Below, one piece after another: positions 37,691 to 44,559 of a stretch of DNA of 63,426 nucleotides. Source of the DNA: a virus; IMG/VR virus record IMGVR_UViG_3300027396_000028, positions 1-63,426 of that record, one strand, 5' to 3'. Under the pieces are notes generated by a model. It was not told where the DNA came from. It made no database searches and saw only the letters and a program-made list of their open reading frames with translations. Each line of letters opens with the position of its first letter. Position 1 is the stretch's first letter. The position numbers and the translations under genes were made by a program.

Positions 37691-38154
37691 TGCCAAAATG
37701 TTATCAACTTATCGGAGTCCCAGGTAGTGGAAAATCTACCTGGGTTTCCAATCAAGAGTGGGCCAAAGATTGTAGTATTGTATCCACCGATGCATGGGTA
37801 GAAGATTACGCAAAACGAATGGGAAAAACTTATTCAGAAGTTTTTACTGAATACATGCCTGTAGCAGTAAAGCTAATGGCTGATCATGTTGTCAAATGCC
37901 GTCAAGATGGTATAGATATTATTTGGGATCAGACTAGTACTACTGTCAAAAGTCGTGCCCGAAAATTCAATATGTTGCCAGAATATGAGCATATTGCTGT
38001 AGTATTCCGTACACCCGAGCATACAGAACTCATGCGTCGGCTGATGAGTCGACCTGGTAAAGAAATTCCCGAACACGTTATTACTAGCATGATCGACGGA
38101 TGGGAAGATCCAACTGAGGAAGAAGGATTTAAAGAAATTTGGTACGCTCAATAA
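37690..38154 (+). CDS. P-loop kinase (polynucleotide-kinase-like domain)
   Basis: A 154-residue protein. LIGVPGSGKSTWV is Walker A, SIVSTDAWVEDYAK follows with the Asp seen in T4 PNK-type kinases, DIIWDQTSTTVKSRAR is the Walker B-like strand and adjacent Arg, and MRRLMSRPG lies in the lid. With the phosphatase-type enzyme upstream it resembles a split 5'-kinase/phosphatase pair for RNA or DNA end repair, but the substrate is unproven. An intrinsic terminator follows. Confidence 0.82.
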   Translation: MPKCYQLIGVPGSGKSTWVSNQEWAKDCSIVSTDAWVEDYAKRMGKTYSEVFTEYMPVAVKLMADHVVKCRQDGIDIIWDQTSTTVKSRARKFNMLPEYEHIAVVFRTPEHTELMRRLMSRPGKEIPEHVITSMIDGWEDPTEEEGFKEIWYAQ

Positions 38155-38179
38155 AAGGACCCTAGGGTCCTTTTTTTTT
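38155..38179 (+). terminator. Rho-independent terminator
   Basis: AGGACC-CTAG-GGTCCT stem-loop followed by about nine T. Closes the 36636-38154 unit. Confidence 0.88.
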
Positions 38180-38199
38180 GACTTTTTTTTGGAAATCAA

Positions 38200-38215
38200 T
38201 AAATACGCATATAAT
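38200..38215 (+). promoter_or_regulatory. Mixed late/sigma70-like promoter
   Basis: TAAATA at 38200-38205 and TATAAT at 38210-38215, with TTGACT at 38178. The -35/-10 spacing is not ideal for either. Ahead of GGAG and ATG 38230. Confidence 0.4.
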
Positions 38216-38229
38216 CCTGGAGAAATAAA

Positions 38230-38781
38230 ATGCTGCTTGGCCTTGATGACCTCAGGTTTAATCAAGAATGGTTAGACCTTTTGAAAAATGATCCCGTACA
38301 TCCCGATATACCTATACATGATCGTTTGATCGATGGTCGAACTGTGTTTGCTTTCGCACCAGAAGGCACTCCGGTAGCTATGGTCTGTGCCAAACTATCA
38401 GATCATATTAACAAATCAATGACTGATATCCTTAGCCCTAGCCAACAGAAAATGGTAGCTATGTTCTATACCGTATTCCGTTTGCCTGGAGCAGCAGGCA
38501 GTGTCGGAGCCGATATCATCAATCAGGCTATCGCATACTGTAAATCTCAAGGTGTAGAACAACTTTACACTCTAAGCCCAATCCCTAGCCTCAGGAAAAA
38601 TTTCGTCGAAATGCCCACAGAAGAAGAAATTAGAGAATACATACAAGCTCGTAAAGATCCTGTAGCTCGTTTCCATTTGGGCAATGGTGCTCGTTTAGCT
38701 GGTGTTAATTTCGCAGCCGATTCTAGTCCAAAACGTTTGGAAGAAAGCTGGGGGATTATGGTGAACTACGATTATTCTTAG
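38230..38781 (+). CDS. Malonyl-CoA decarboxylase-like GNAT-fold protein
   Basis: A 183-residue protein matching the catalytic C-terminal part of malonyl-CoA decarboxylase: LYTLSPIPSLRKNF with Ser116, then RKDPVARFHLGNGARLAG with His149, and SWGIMVNYDY at the end. Full enzymes have about 400-490 residues and convert malonyl-CoA to acetyl-CoA. Here only the GNAT-fold domain is kept. It could change acyl-CoA pools or have become another acyl-CoA enzyme. Confidence 0.78.
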   Translation: MLLGLDDLRFNQEWLDLLKNDPVHPDIPIHDRLIDGRTVFAFAPEGTPVAMVCAKLSDHINKSMTDILSPSQQKMVAMFYTVFRLPGAAGSVGADIINQAIAYCKSQGVEQLYTLSPIPSLRKNFVEMPTEEEIREYIQARKDPVARFHLGNGARLAGVNFAADSSPKRLEESWGIMVNYDYS

Positions 38782-38802
38782 CTCGTTTTAAATTTTGGCG
38801 TG

Positions 38803-38831
38803 TGCTATACTAAATCATACCTCAGATAAAT
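38803..38831 (+). promoter_or_regulatory. Extended -10 promoter plus late-type box
   Basis: TGC-TATACT (38803-38811) without a clear -35, then GATAAATA ending at 38831, upstream of ATG 38866. Confidence 0.45.
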
Positions 38832-38865
38832 AACTTTGGACGGAGCGTCCTTGATTGGTGGATTT

Positions 38866-39510
38866 ATGCGCAAACGTATAGCTCTTTTTCTCAGCCACCC
38901 AAAATGTTCGATTCAATGCGGCAACGGCATGATCAGGGCCCTAAGCCCACATTACGATTTCAAAATTTTCAGCAAACACAGTCTAGAAGATGACTTCTTC
39001 GACGATGTCGATATAATCGCCATGCCCGGAGGCATAGGTGATTCCGACAGCTTCTTCAAACTTTTCAAAGAAAACGGTGAACGAGTCAAAGAATTTATAG
39101 ACAACGGCGGATATTATTTGGGCATATGTATGGGCGCCTATTGGGCTGGCAGCAGATATTTTGATATACTAGAAGATGTAGATGCTGAACAATATATCAC
39201 ACGCCCAAACACAGACACAAGAAGGCCTCACCCAAAAAATATGCCCGTAGTTTGGAACGGTCAAAAAACCAATATGTATTTCTACGATGGCTGCGCACTA
39301 GTAGGCAATAGAAATAAATTCCAAACCATAGCCACATACAGCAACGGTGATCCTATGGCTATCATACAAAATCGTATAGGAGTCATCGGGTGTCACCCTG
39401 AAAGCGAACCACACTGGTTTGAATTACAGAGCTGGATGAAAGGCAAATATCATAACGGTGTTCATCACCAATTACTGCTTGATTTTGTTGACAGGCTAAC
39501 TAACAGATAG
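38866..39510 (+). CDS. Glutamine-amidotransferase-like protein (BPL_N type)
   Basis: A 214-residue class I GATase fold. IIAMPGGIGDSDSFF and YYLGICMGAYWAGS with Cys88 form the nucleophile elbow, and VIGCHPESEPHW carries the His-x-Glu pair. The pattern fits the N-terminal domain family of biotin-protein ligases, whose role is unclear. ATG 38866 chosen; ATG 38836 lacks a site. Substrate unknown. Confidence 0.75.
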   Translation: MRKRIALFLSHPKCSIQCGNGMIRALSPHYDFKIFSKHSLEDDFFDDVDIIAMPGGIGDSDSFFKLFKENGERVKEFIDNGGYYLGICMGAYWAGSRYFDILEDVDAEQYITRPNTDTRRPHPKNMPVVWNGQKTNMYFYDGCALVGNRNKFQTIATYSNGDPMAIIQNRIGVIGCHPESEPHWFELQSWMKGKYHNGVHHQLLLDFVDRLTNR

Positions 39511-39544
39511 TACACTAGTCTAATAAAGTTACAAAGGTTTTATT

Positions 39545-39769
39545 ATGGACATGAATTCACTGGCTGTTTGGTTAGCCGGTTGCGTACTGTTTTCGTTAGG
39601 CGTAGTTGTTATCATGGCGGCTGTTATCGTCATTAATAATTTGATCCACAGATTTTGGAAACCAGTTACATTTTTCTATACACAACACGGATTATTTCCT
39701 ACAGTAAGATTTGTTACACAAGAAGAACTGATACAAATAGAACAGGAAAAGGAAAAGAAAAATGTCTAA
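39545..39769 (+). CDS. Small membrane protein (74 aa)
   Basis: A long hydrophobic helix at residues 5-34 (LAVWLAGCVLFSLGVVVIMA and beyond), followed by a charged C-terminus ending EKEKKN. Predicted inner-membrane single-pass protein. AAAGG lies before the ATG. Function unknown; a holin-like role cannot be excluded. Confidence 0.55.
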   Translation: MDMNSLAVWLAGCVLFSLGVVVIMAAVIVINNLIHRFWKPVTFFYTQHGLFPTVRFVTQEELIQIEQEKEKKNV

Positions 39770-39983
39770 CCTAATATGGAATTCAACACTAGACAGCATA
39801 TATGATTGTGAAGTTACCAGGATCGACGAACGTACTGGTCTGCTCAAGGTAACTAATAGTGAGTCCAAGTCTGTACTTTTAGAAAAAACCGTAGGTCTCA
39901 GTTACGGTTCAATATTTGGTCCAGATGTAGAAGATGTCGCGATTTGGCAAGAACTAGCCGTCAAAGCCGTAGACAGCCAATAA
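39762..39983 (+). CDS. Small protein (73 aa)
   Basis: Overlaps the membrane-protein gene by 8 nt with AAAGGAAAAG upstream. Beta-rich, with no recognised motif (IYDCEVTRIDERTGLLKVTN). A 9-bp inverted repeat, CGTTATTGA/TCAATAACG, follows the stop. Confidence 0.55.
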   Translation: MSNLIWNSTLDSIYDCEVTRIDERTGLLKVTNSESKSVLLEKTVGLSYGSIFGPDVEDVAIWQELAVKAVDSQ

Positions 39984-39984
39984 T

Positions 39985-40008
39985 ACGTTATTGATTTTTT
40001 CAATAACG
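39985..40008 (+). terminator. Inverted repeat, possible terminator
   Basis: CGTTATTGA, T-rich loop, TCAATAACG directly after a stop codon. No T tract follows, so termination would be weak or Rho-assisted. Confidence 0.4.
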
Positions 40009-40037
40009 CTCATAGAAATATTTTTAGAAAAAACCTA

Positions 40038-40067
40038 TTGATTTAGGTTTTTAATAGACTATATAAT
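40038..40067 (+). promoter_or_regulatory. Sigma70-type promoter
   Basis: TTGATT, 18-nt spacer, TATAAT, ahead of the AhpC-type gene (AAGGAG, ATG 40120). Confidence 0.65.
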
Positions 40068-40119
40068 AACTGTATAGAGCAAAAGTTCTATCAGGTTTTA
40101 ACACACACAAGGAGAAAAT

Positions 40120-40659
40120 ATGAAAACCGTTGGTAATAAACTAGACCCATTTGTGATCACTGGCGTCAAGCCTGGTCAACCCGAAGATGCTTTCTTCGAT
40201 ATCACACACGAATCATTTCCAGGCAAGTGGAAAGTAATCGTGTATTACCCAAAGGACTTTACATTCGTATGTCCTACTGAAATCGTAGCCTACGACAAAT
40301 TGTCTAAAGATTTCGAAGACCGTGATGCTGTATTGCTAACTGGTTCAACAGACAATGAGTTCTGTAAGGTAGCTTGGCAGAACGCACACGAAGATCTCAA
40401 GAAGATTACTCACACACAGTTTGCTGATACACAGCGTGGCGAAAACAGTTTGATCGAACAGCTTGGTGTATTTTATGCTCCAGCAGGTGCCGCACTTCGT
40501 GCCACTTTCATTGTTGATCCAAACAATGAGATCCAACACGTTACTGTTAACAACTTGAACGTTGGTCGTAGCCCAGAGGAAACTCTACGTATCCTCGACG
40601 CTCTCCAAACTGGCGAGTTGTGCGCATGTAATCGTAAGGTTGGTGGCGAAACTCTTTAA
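40120..40659 (+). CDS. ahpC: Peroxiredoxin, AhpC type
   Basis: A 179-residue 2-Cys peroxiredoxin. DFTFVCPTE holds the peroxidatic Cys51, and GELCACNRKVGGETL at the C-terminus the resolving Cys168/170 in the C-x-C form of actinobacterial AhpC, which works with AhpD. It reduces hydrogen peroxide and organic or lipid peroxides in the cytoplasm. An AhpD-like gene lies two genes downstream, supporting a functional pair. Starts an operon behind its own promoter. Confidence 0.92.
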   Translation: MKTVGNKLDPFVITGVKPGQPEDAFFDITHESFPGKWKVIVYYPKDFTFVCPTEIVAYDKLSKDFEDRDAVLLTGSTDNEFCKVAWQNAHEDLKKITHTQFADTQRGENSLIEQLGVFYAPAGAALRATFIVDPNNEIQHVTVNNLNVGRSPEETLRILDALQTGELCACNRKVGGETL

Positions 40660-40669
40660 TAGGTGAACC

Positions 40670-41077
40670 ATGCTTGAGTGTTTGATATTAGGTGACAGCA
40701 TAGCAGTAGGTACTATCCAGGCTAGACCTGGTTGTGTTGAAATGGCCAAAGGTGGCATCAACAGTTGGCAATGGAACAAACAATTCAGCGATCGTCCGGC
40801 ACTGGACGGAATGGAATATAAGTTTGTTGTGATCAGTCTAGGTTCGAACGATCACAAAGGTGTCAACACAGAAAAGGAAATACTTGCTATCAGAGAAAAG
40901 GTAATCGCTAAACACGTTTACTGGATCCTTCCTGCTATCAAACCAGATGTACAAGCGATCGTACAAAAGGTTGCGGGTAGGTATGGCGATACTGTCCTAC
41001 CGATCCGCACTCTTTCTAAAGACGGCGTACATCCTACAGGCAAAGGTTACAAAGAAATAGCAGAGACACTAAAATGA
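40670..41077 (+). CDS. SGNH/GDSL hydrolase-like protein
   Basis: A 135-residue small SGNH fold with all four blocks: LGDSIAVGT (Ser), KGGINSWQW (Gly), SLGSNDHKG (Asn) and DGVHPTGKGYKEIA (Asp-x2-His). Likely an esterase or lipase acting on small esters or cell-wall acyl groups. Located between AhpC and AhpD in one operon, which hints at handling peroxidised lipids, but that is a guess. Confidence 0.82.
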   Translation: MLECLILGDSIAVGTIQARPGCVEMAKGGINSWQWNKQFSDRPALDGMEYKFVVISLGSNDHKGVNTEKEILAIREKVIAKHVYWILPAIKPDVQAIVQKVAGRYGDTVLPIRTLSKDGVHPTGKGYKEIAETLK

Positions 41078-41589
41078 CAACATGGGTAGATCAAATCAAA
41101 GAGGCATTGCCAGATTATGCCAAAGACACTAGACTTAATCTGGACGCGGTTATTAATCGCAGCACATTGGATCCAATCGAGGCAAACGGTTGCGCACTCG
41201 CCGCAGCCATGGCTACCGGCAATGGAAAGCTGGTTACATTCATTCAGTCTGGGATTGAAGACACTGTTGAGCGCGATGCTGCGTTGACTGCTGCCGCTAT
41301 CATGGCACAGAATAACGTATGGTATCCATATGTTGAAATGGCTGATGATGCAAACCTCAAAGGTTTGCCAGCACAGCTACGCATGAATGCTATTGCCAGC
41401 CACGGCGGTACTACCAAGGCTCGTTTTGAATCATATAGCCTTGCTGCCAGTATCGTAGGCAAATGTCATTTCTGCGTCAAGGCGCACTATGAAACACTCA
41501 AGAAGGAAGGCTACACAGTAGAACAACTTCGAGACATAGGACGCATTGCCGCAGTAATTACATCAGTGGCAAGAGTATTAAATTCATGA
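41074..41589 (+). CDS. ahpD: AhpD-like alkylhydroperoxidase
   Basis: A 171-residue carboxymuconolactone-decarboxylase-fold protein. GKCHFCVKAHYETLKKEGYT gives Cys131-x2-Cys134 and His138, the AhpD redox site, in a helical background. AhpD recycles oxidised AhpC using lipoylated dehydrogenase components, and has weak peroxidase activity. Co-operonic with an AhpC carrying the matching C-x-C tail. Confidence 0.88.
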   Translation: MTTWVDQIKEALPDYAKDTRLNLDAVINRSTLDPIEANGCALAAAMATGNGKLVTFIQSGIEDTVERDAALTAAAIMAQNNVWYPYVEMADDANLKGLPAQLRMNAIASHGGTTKARFESYSLAASIVGKCHFCVKAHYETLKKEGYTVEQLRDIGRIAAVITSVARVLNS

Positions 41590-41780
41590 ATGTAAAACGT
41601 ATCAGAGTCTATAAAAGCACAGGGAGAAGTCCGGACTATATAAGTGTAGGAAAAAGTTGGCCTACATATGGTCCGGGCCAGACCCCGCCTAAAGAATCTC
41701 GCACAGACGAAGACTTTCGCCTGGAGCAAGAACGAATCGCTAGAGCAATTGAACAGGCTAAGAGCGGTTTGGTAAGATAA
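41586..41780 (+). CDS. Small basic protein (64 aa)
   Basis: Starts in an ATGA overlap with ahpD. Basic N-terminus (VKRIRVYKSTGRSPDY), Gly/Pro-rich middle and a charged helix at the end (DFRLEQERIARAIEQAKSG). No motif recognised. The stop codon overlaps a GATAAATA box. Confidence 0.52.
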   Translation: MNVKRIRVYKSTGRSPDYISVGKSWPTYGPGQTPPKESRTDEDFRLEQERIARAIEQAKSGLVR

Positions 41781-41813
41781 ATAGTTGGACTAGATTTACA
41801 GTCACACTATAAT
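41777..41813 (+). promoter_or_regulatory. Dual promoter: late-type box plus sigma70-type
   Basis: GATAAATA (41776-41783) followed by TTGGAC, 17-nt spacer, TATAAT (41785-41813). Ahead of the outer-membrane protein gene, which could thus be read early and late. Confidence 0.62.
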
Positions 41814-41820
41814 ACATTAC

Positions 41821-41880
41821 TCCATAGCAATACTGCTATGCGTGTCAATATTCTATAGTCAAGGACTATAGCAACTAGAG
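41821..41880 (+). promoter_or_regulatory. Hairpin leader of the outer-membrane protein gene
   Basis: Two perfect hairpins: CATAGCA-ATAC-TGCTATG and CTATAGTC-AAG-GACTATAG, followed by AGAGGAAGT and ATG 41889. Probably stabilise the mRNA or control translation. Confidence 0.5.
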
Positions 41881-41888
41881 GAAGTAAA

Positions 41889-42566
41889 ATGAAGAAAACT
41901 TTACTACTGTCTGCGGTAGCAGTTATCGCACTGGCGTCTGCCGGTATCGCTGCTGATCTACCAAAGAAGAAGAAGACTGAGCCTGCTGCGGCTGCTCCAG
42001 TCGTATCAGCAGTGCCTACTGAAAAACCAGTACAAGTAGCCAGTGCTGATACCACTATCGCTCTTGGATTCGGAATGGAATCTAATGACGGTGTTTACGA
42101 CACCGCTAACAAGTATGCCTATAAGGTAGCTGTTGAGCGTAACATCGGCGGTGGTGCGTTTGTTGGTGGTAATTTCCAAACCAGCCAAACACAACCAAAC
42201 AATGGTGCTATCAAGCAGAACATCGAAGTCATCGGCGGCTACAAGCTGCCAATGGGTCCTGTATCTGTCAAGGGAAGTTTAGGTGTCGGTGAACGTTATA
42301 CCGATGGCAATAACTTTTCTTACTATGTTGCTCGTGCTGGCGCAGACTATAAGCTGACCGACTCGATCACATTGAACGCTGCTCAATATCGTTATCGTAA
42401 TGCGTTCGACACTACCAACAACTATCAGAGCCACCAAATCGGCACTGGTATGACTTTCAACTACACGCAGAATCAGGCCATCTATGCCAATGTCTACCGT
42501 AACCTAGACAGCGGTTTCAATGTCACTGACAATGGTGTAGAAATGGGACTTAAGGTTTCTTTCTAA
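41889..42566 (+). CDS. Outer-membrane beta-barrel protein
   Basis: A 225-residue protein with a clear Sec signal peptide (KKTLLLSAVAVIALASAGIA, cleavage near AADLP) and a Pro/Ala-rich linker, then about eight amphipathic strands ending in F (MGLKVSF), the BAM recognition signal. The AADLP start after the signal is common in alphaproteobacterial porins. In a phage it may mask receptors, exclude superinfection or alter permeability. Probably host-derived. Confidence 0.82.
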   Translation: MKKTLLLSAVAVIALASAGIAADLPKKKKTEPAAAAPVVSAVPTEKPVQVASADTTIALGFGMESNDGVYDTANKYAYKVAVERNIGGGAFVGGNFQTSQTQPNNGAIKQNIEVIGGYKLPMGPVSVKGSLGVGERYTDGNNFSYYVARAGADYKLTDSITLNAAQYRYRNAFDTTNNYQSHQIGTGMTFNYTQNQAIYANVYRNLDSGFNVTDNGVEMGLKVSF

Positions 42567-42572
42567 TTAACT

Positions 42573-42600
42573 GAAATAGCGGCGAGAGTCGCTATTTCCT
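42573..42600 (+). terminator. Probable Rho-independent terminator
   Basis: GAAATAGCG, 8-nt loop, CGCTATTTC, a perfect 9-bp stem followed by a short T-rich stretch. Confidence 0.65.
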
Positions 42601-42700
42601 TTATATCATTTTCATGATTTTCACTATGTTTTTGAAGTTGGTTTTCCTGTAATATTACGATACATACTGTACACAAGTATGTTTCATAAAGGAGAATATT

Positions 42701-42772
42701 ATGTGGACCAAACCAGAAGCAGTTGAAATGCGATATGGTTTCGAAATCACTATGTACGTGATGAATCGATAA
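42701..42772 (+). CDS. pqqA: PqqA-like PQQ precursor peptide
   Basis: A 23-codon gene with AAGGAG 6 nt upstream and its own terminator. The peptide begins MWTKPEAVEMRYGFEITMY and continues for four residues. It has the PqqA hallmarks: W near the start, P5, and G-x-E-x-T-x-Y with Glu15 and Tyr19 at the E-x3-Y spacing that PqqE cross-links to build pyrroloquinoline quinone. Length equals that of bacterial PqqA. No PqqB-E genes are visible, so it would feed host enzymes. Function is inferred from motif identity. Confidence 0.85.
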   Translation: MWTKPEAVEMRYGFEITMYVMNR

Positions 42773-42780
42773 CCAAAAAA

Positions 42781-42808
42781 GGCCCTAAGCGATTAGGGCT
42801 TTTTTTTG
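42781..42808 (+). terminator. Rho-independent terminator after pqqA
   Basis: GGCCCTAA-GCGA-TTAGGGCT with GNRA loop, followed by eight T; an A run precedes it, so it may work in both directions. Confidence 0.9.
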
Positions 42809-42820
42809 ACTAAAATACCG

Positions 42821-42849
42821 TTGTACTTTAAATACTTTCCTGCTATACT
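42821..42849 (+). promoter_or_regulatory. Sigma70-type promoter for the tRNA-like gene
   Basis: TTGTAC, 17-nt spacer, TATACT with extended TGC, 7 nt before the tRNA-like gene. Confidence 0.62.
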
Positions 42850-42855
42850 AAATTT

Positions 42856-42966
42856 GTGGCCGTGAGTGGAATATGGCAGACCTCCAATCCGTTGTGAAAC
42901 GCATTCGGGAAAGGGACACAGGCATAGCCGCCGTCTTTGTAGGTTCGAATCCTACCGGCCACACCA
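42856..42966 (+). tRNA. tRNA-like gene without recognisable anticodon arm (111 nt)
   Basis: Perfect 7-bp acceptor GTGGCCG/CGGCCAC, discriminator A, encoded CCA and a canonical T-arm GTAGG-TTCGAAT-CCTAC. The 5' part (TGAGTGGAATATGGCAGACC) resembles a Leu-type D-arm. I find no 5-bp stem with 7-nt loop in the ~55 nt between, though GGC-ATA-GCC and CGTT-GTGA-AACG hairpins exist. It may be a tRNA with an insertion or a tRNA mimic. Confidence 0.6.
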
Positions 42967-43007
42967 ATTACTACTATAAGTAGATACACATAACTTAAGG
43001 AAAAATT

Positions 43008-43199
43008 ATGTCAACAGTAAATCAAATCACAGAAGCAGTAACAGCATGGAAAGCAGAAGATGACAAGTTCACCGCAGGCAATGGTGCCGCAGGTACTCGT
43101 GCTCGCAAGGCACTAGCAGAACTTAGCAAGTTGATCAAGGCACGCCGTAACGAAATCACGGCAGAAAAGAACGCCCGCAAAGAAGCTAAGGCAAAGTAA
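43008..43199 (+). CDS. Histone H1/Hc1-like small basic protein
   Basis: A 63-residue protein: GNGAAGTRARKALAELSKLI then KARRNEITAEKNARKEAKAK. The G-x-x-A-A-G-T-R-A-R-K-A-L pattern with a Lys-rich tail is that of bacterial Hc1-type histone-like proteins, which bind DNA. AAGGAA precedes the ATG. Might compact or shield phage DNA. Confidence 0.72.
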   Translation: MSTVNQITEAVTAWKAEDDKFTAGNGAAGTRARKALAELSKLIKARRNEITAEKNARKEAKAK

Positions 43200-43209
43200 A
43201 CAAGACGAC

Positions 43210-43626
43210 ATGAGCACATGTTACCCAAATACTATCACAGTCGGTAGTGGTGCTACCGGTAGCACTACCTACACTACTGCTGGTGCTACTGTCGGAGGTA
43301 TTACTACTATACCGATTGGAAATGTTACTATAGGTAGTGGTAATAGCCCTTACACGTATAGTAGCGGAACAACATGGACTACTTCTCCTATCTATACCAC
43401 TGGCAGTAATGGTAGTTCAATAAAGGTAACAGGCGATGCCGAGTTTGATGGCGATGTAAAAATCAAAGGTCATAGTCTGATGAAACTTTTAGAAAAGATG
43501 GAAGACCGTCTAGCTATTTTAATGGATCCTGATCCAGAGAAATTAGAAAAATTCGCAGCATTAAAAAAGGCTTACGAGAATTACAAATTGCTAGAAAAAC
43601 TTTGCCAAGAAGAAAAAGATAAGTGA
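43210..43626 (+). CDS. Probable virion-associated protein
   Basis: A 138-residue protein. The first 65 residues are Gly/Ser/Thr repeats (VGSGATGSTTYTTAGATVGG) as in fibre-type proteins, then IKVTGDAEFDGDVKIKGHSL, as in virion proteins of marine T4-like phages, and a helical end with LKKAYENYKLLEKLC. The same AYE-type end occurs in the 44179 and 57369 proteins. Precise role unknown. Confidence 0.65.
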   Translation: MSTCYPNTITVGSGATGSTTYTTAGATVGGITTIPIGNVTIGSGNSPYTYSSGTTWTTSPIYTTGSNGSSIKVTGDAEFDGDVKIKGHSLMKLLEKMEDRLAILMDPDPEKLEKFAALKKAYENYKLLEKLCQEEKDK

Positions 43627-44192
43627 TGTTATTAAGAGTCTATGATGATCTGATACCTCAACACTTACAGGATTATCTAGAGATGATCTGTTTAGGTAAG
43701 TCAGGTGATCAGCTCATACATCCCGCAGTAGATTTTAGATGTAAGTACGAAACCACAGCAAAGGAAGATGAACGATCTTATGCTCCGCTGAGTTTCGTAC
43801 ACATCCTTAAATCGAGCACAGCGACTTCTACTCACATGGATAACTTCGGTCTAGTGCCCATGGCAGTTTGCCAAGAAAATAATCTTATCATAAACAGTAT
43901 ACCTGTAGCAAGAGTTTTTATAACATTGCCATACGATACAGAATTAGATCATTATGCTCCGCATGTAGATTATCCTGGTGAGCATACTGTGGTAATTTAC
44001 TACGTCAACGACGCAGATGGCGATACTGTGTTCTTTGATCAATCAGGTAAAAACATCATCAAACGTGTCAGCCCAAAGAAAGGAAGAGTCGTGATCTTCG
44101 ATGGCCGTATACTACACGGAGGTGGTATACCTAAGAAAGGCCCTCGTTGTATCGTAAACTACGATCTACACACTTCAAATGGAAAAAGATAA
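43626..44192 (+). CDS. 2OG-Fe(II) oxygenase (prolyl-hydroxylase-like)
   Basis: A 188-residue protein from ATG 43626 (GTG 43623 overlaps the previous stop). HYAPHVDYPGEHTVVIYYVN supplies H-x-D, GDTVFFDQSG the following strand, GRVVIFDGRILHGGGIP the distal His, and PRCIVNYDL the 2-oxoglutarate Arg. Frequent beside structural genes in marine T4-like phages; protein or small-molecule substrate unknown. Confidence 0.83.
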   Translation: MLLRVYDDLIPQHLQDYLEMICLGKSGDQLIHPAVDFRCKYETTAKEDERSYAPLSFVHILKSSTATSTHMDNFGLVPMAVCQENNLIINSIPVARVFITLPYDTELDHYAPHVDYPGEHTVVIYYVNDADGDTVFFDQSGKNIIKRVSPKKGRVVIFDGRILHGGGIPKKGPRCIVNYDLHTSNGKR

Positions 44193-44559
44193 ACTGAGAA
44201 AATTCTGCGAACATTACGAAGTTCAAATCTTGAACGATCAGAATCGCACACAGAGATATAGGCGTCCTAATTTTTTCGCATATCCGCTCGATGCCGATGT
44301 TATCGATATCGCTTCGGAATTTTATGAAGAAAGATTGTACACAGTACAGATTCCCGAAAGCCGTTTAAAGACTCTAGTAGAAATGGAAGAAATGTTTTTC
44401 CGTGCTAGAGAACACGGACAGGGCAAAGACATGTTCGATATGCTGATGGAAAAAGAACGTGAAGAAAGAAATTTTAGGAATACAAACGAAGCTGTCAAAA
44501 AAGCCTACGAACAGTATTCCATGCTATTGAATCTAGCAGGATATCAAAGAAAGATATGA
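44179..44559 (+). CDS. Conserved phage protein with AYE-type C-terminus
   Basis: A 126-residue protein: PLDADVIDIASEFYEERLY, VQIPESRLKTLVEMEEMFF, then a Glu/Arg-rich helix and AVKKAYEQYSMLLNLAGY at the end. The C-terminal helix matches those of the 43210 and 57369 proteins. It sits between two oxygenase genes with overlaps on both sides. Function unknown. Confidence 0.65.
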   Translation: MEKDKLRKFCEHYEVQILNDQNRTQRYRRPNFFAYPLDADVIDIASEFYEERLYTVQIPESRLKTLVEMEEMFFRAREHGQGKDMFDMLMEKEREERNFRNTNEAVKKAYEQYSMLLNLAGYQRKI

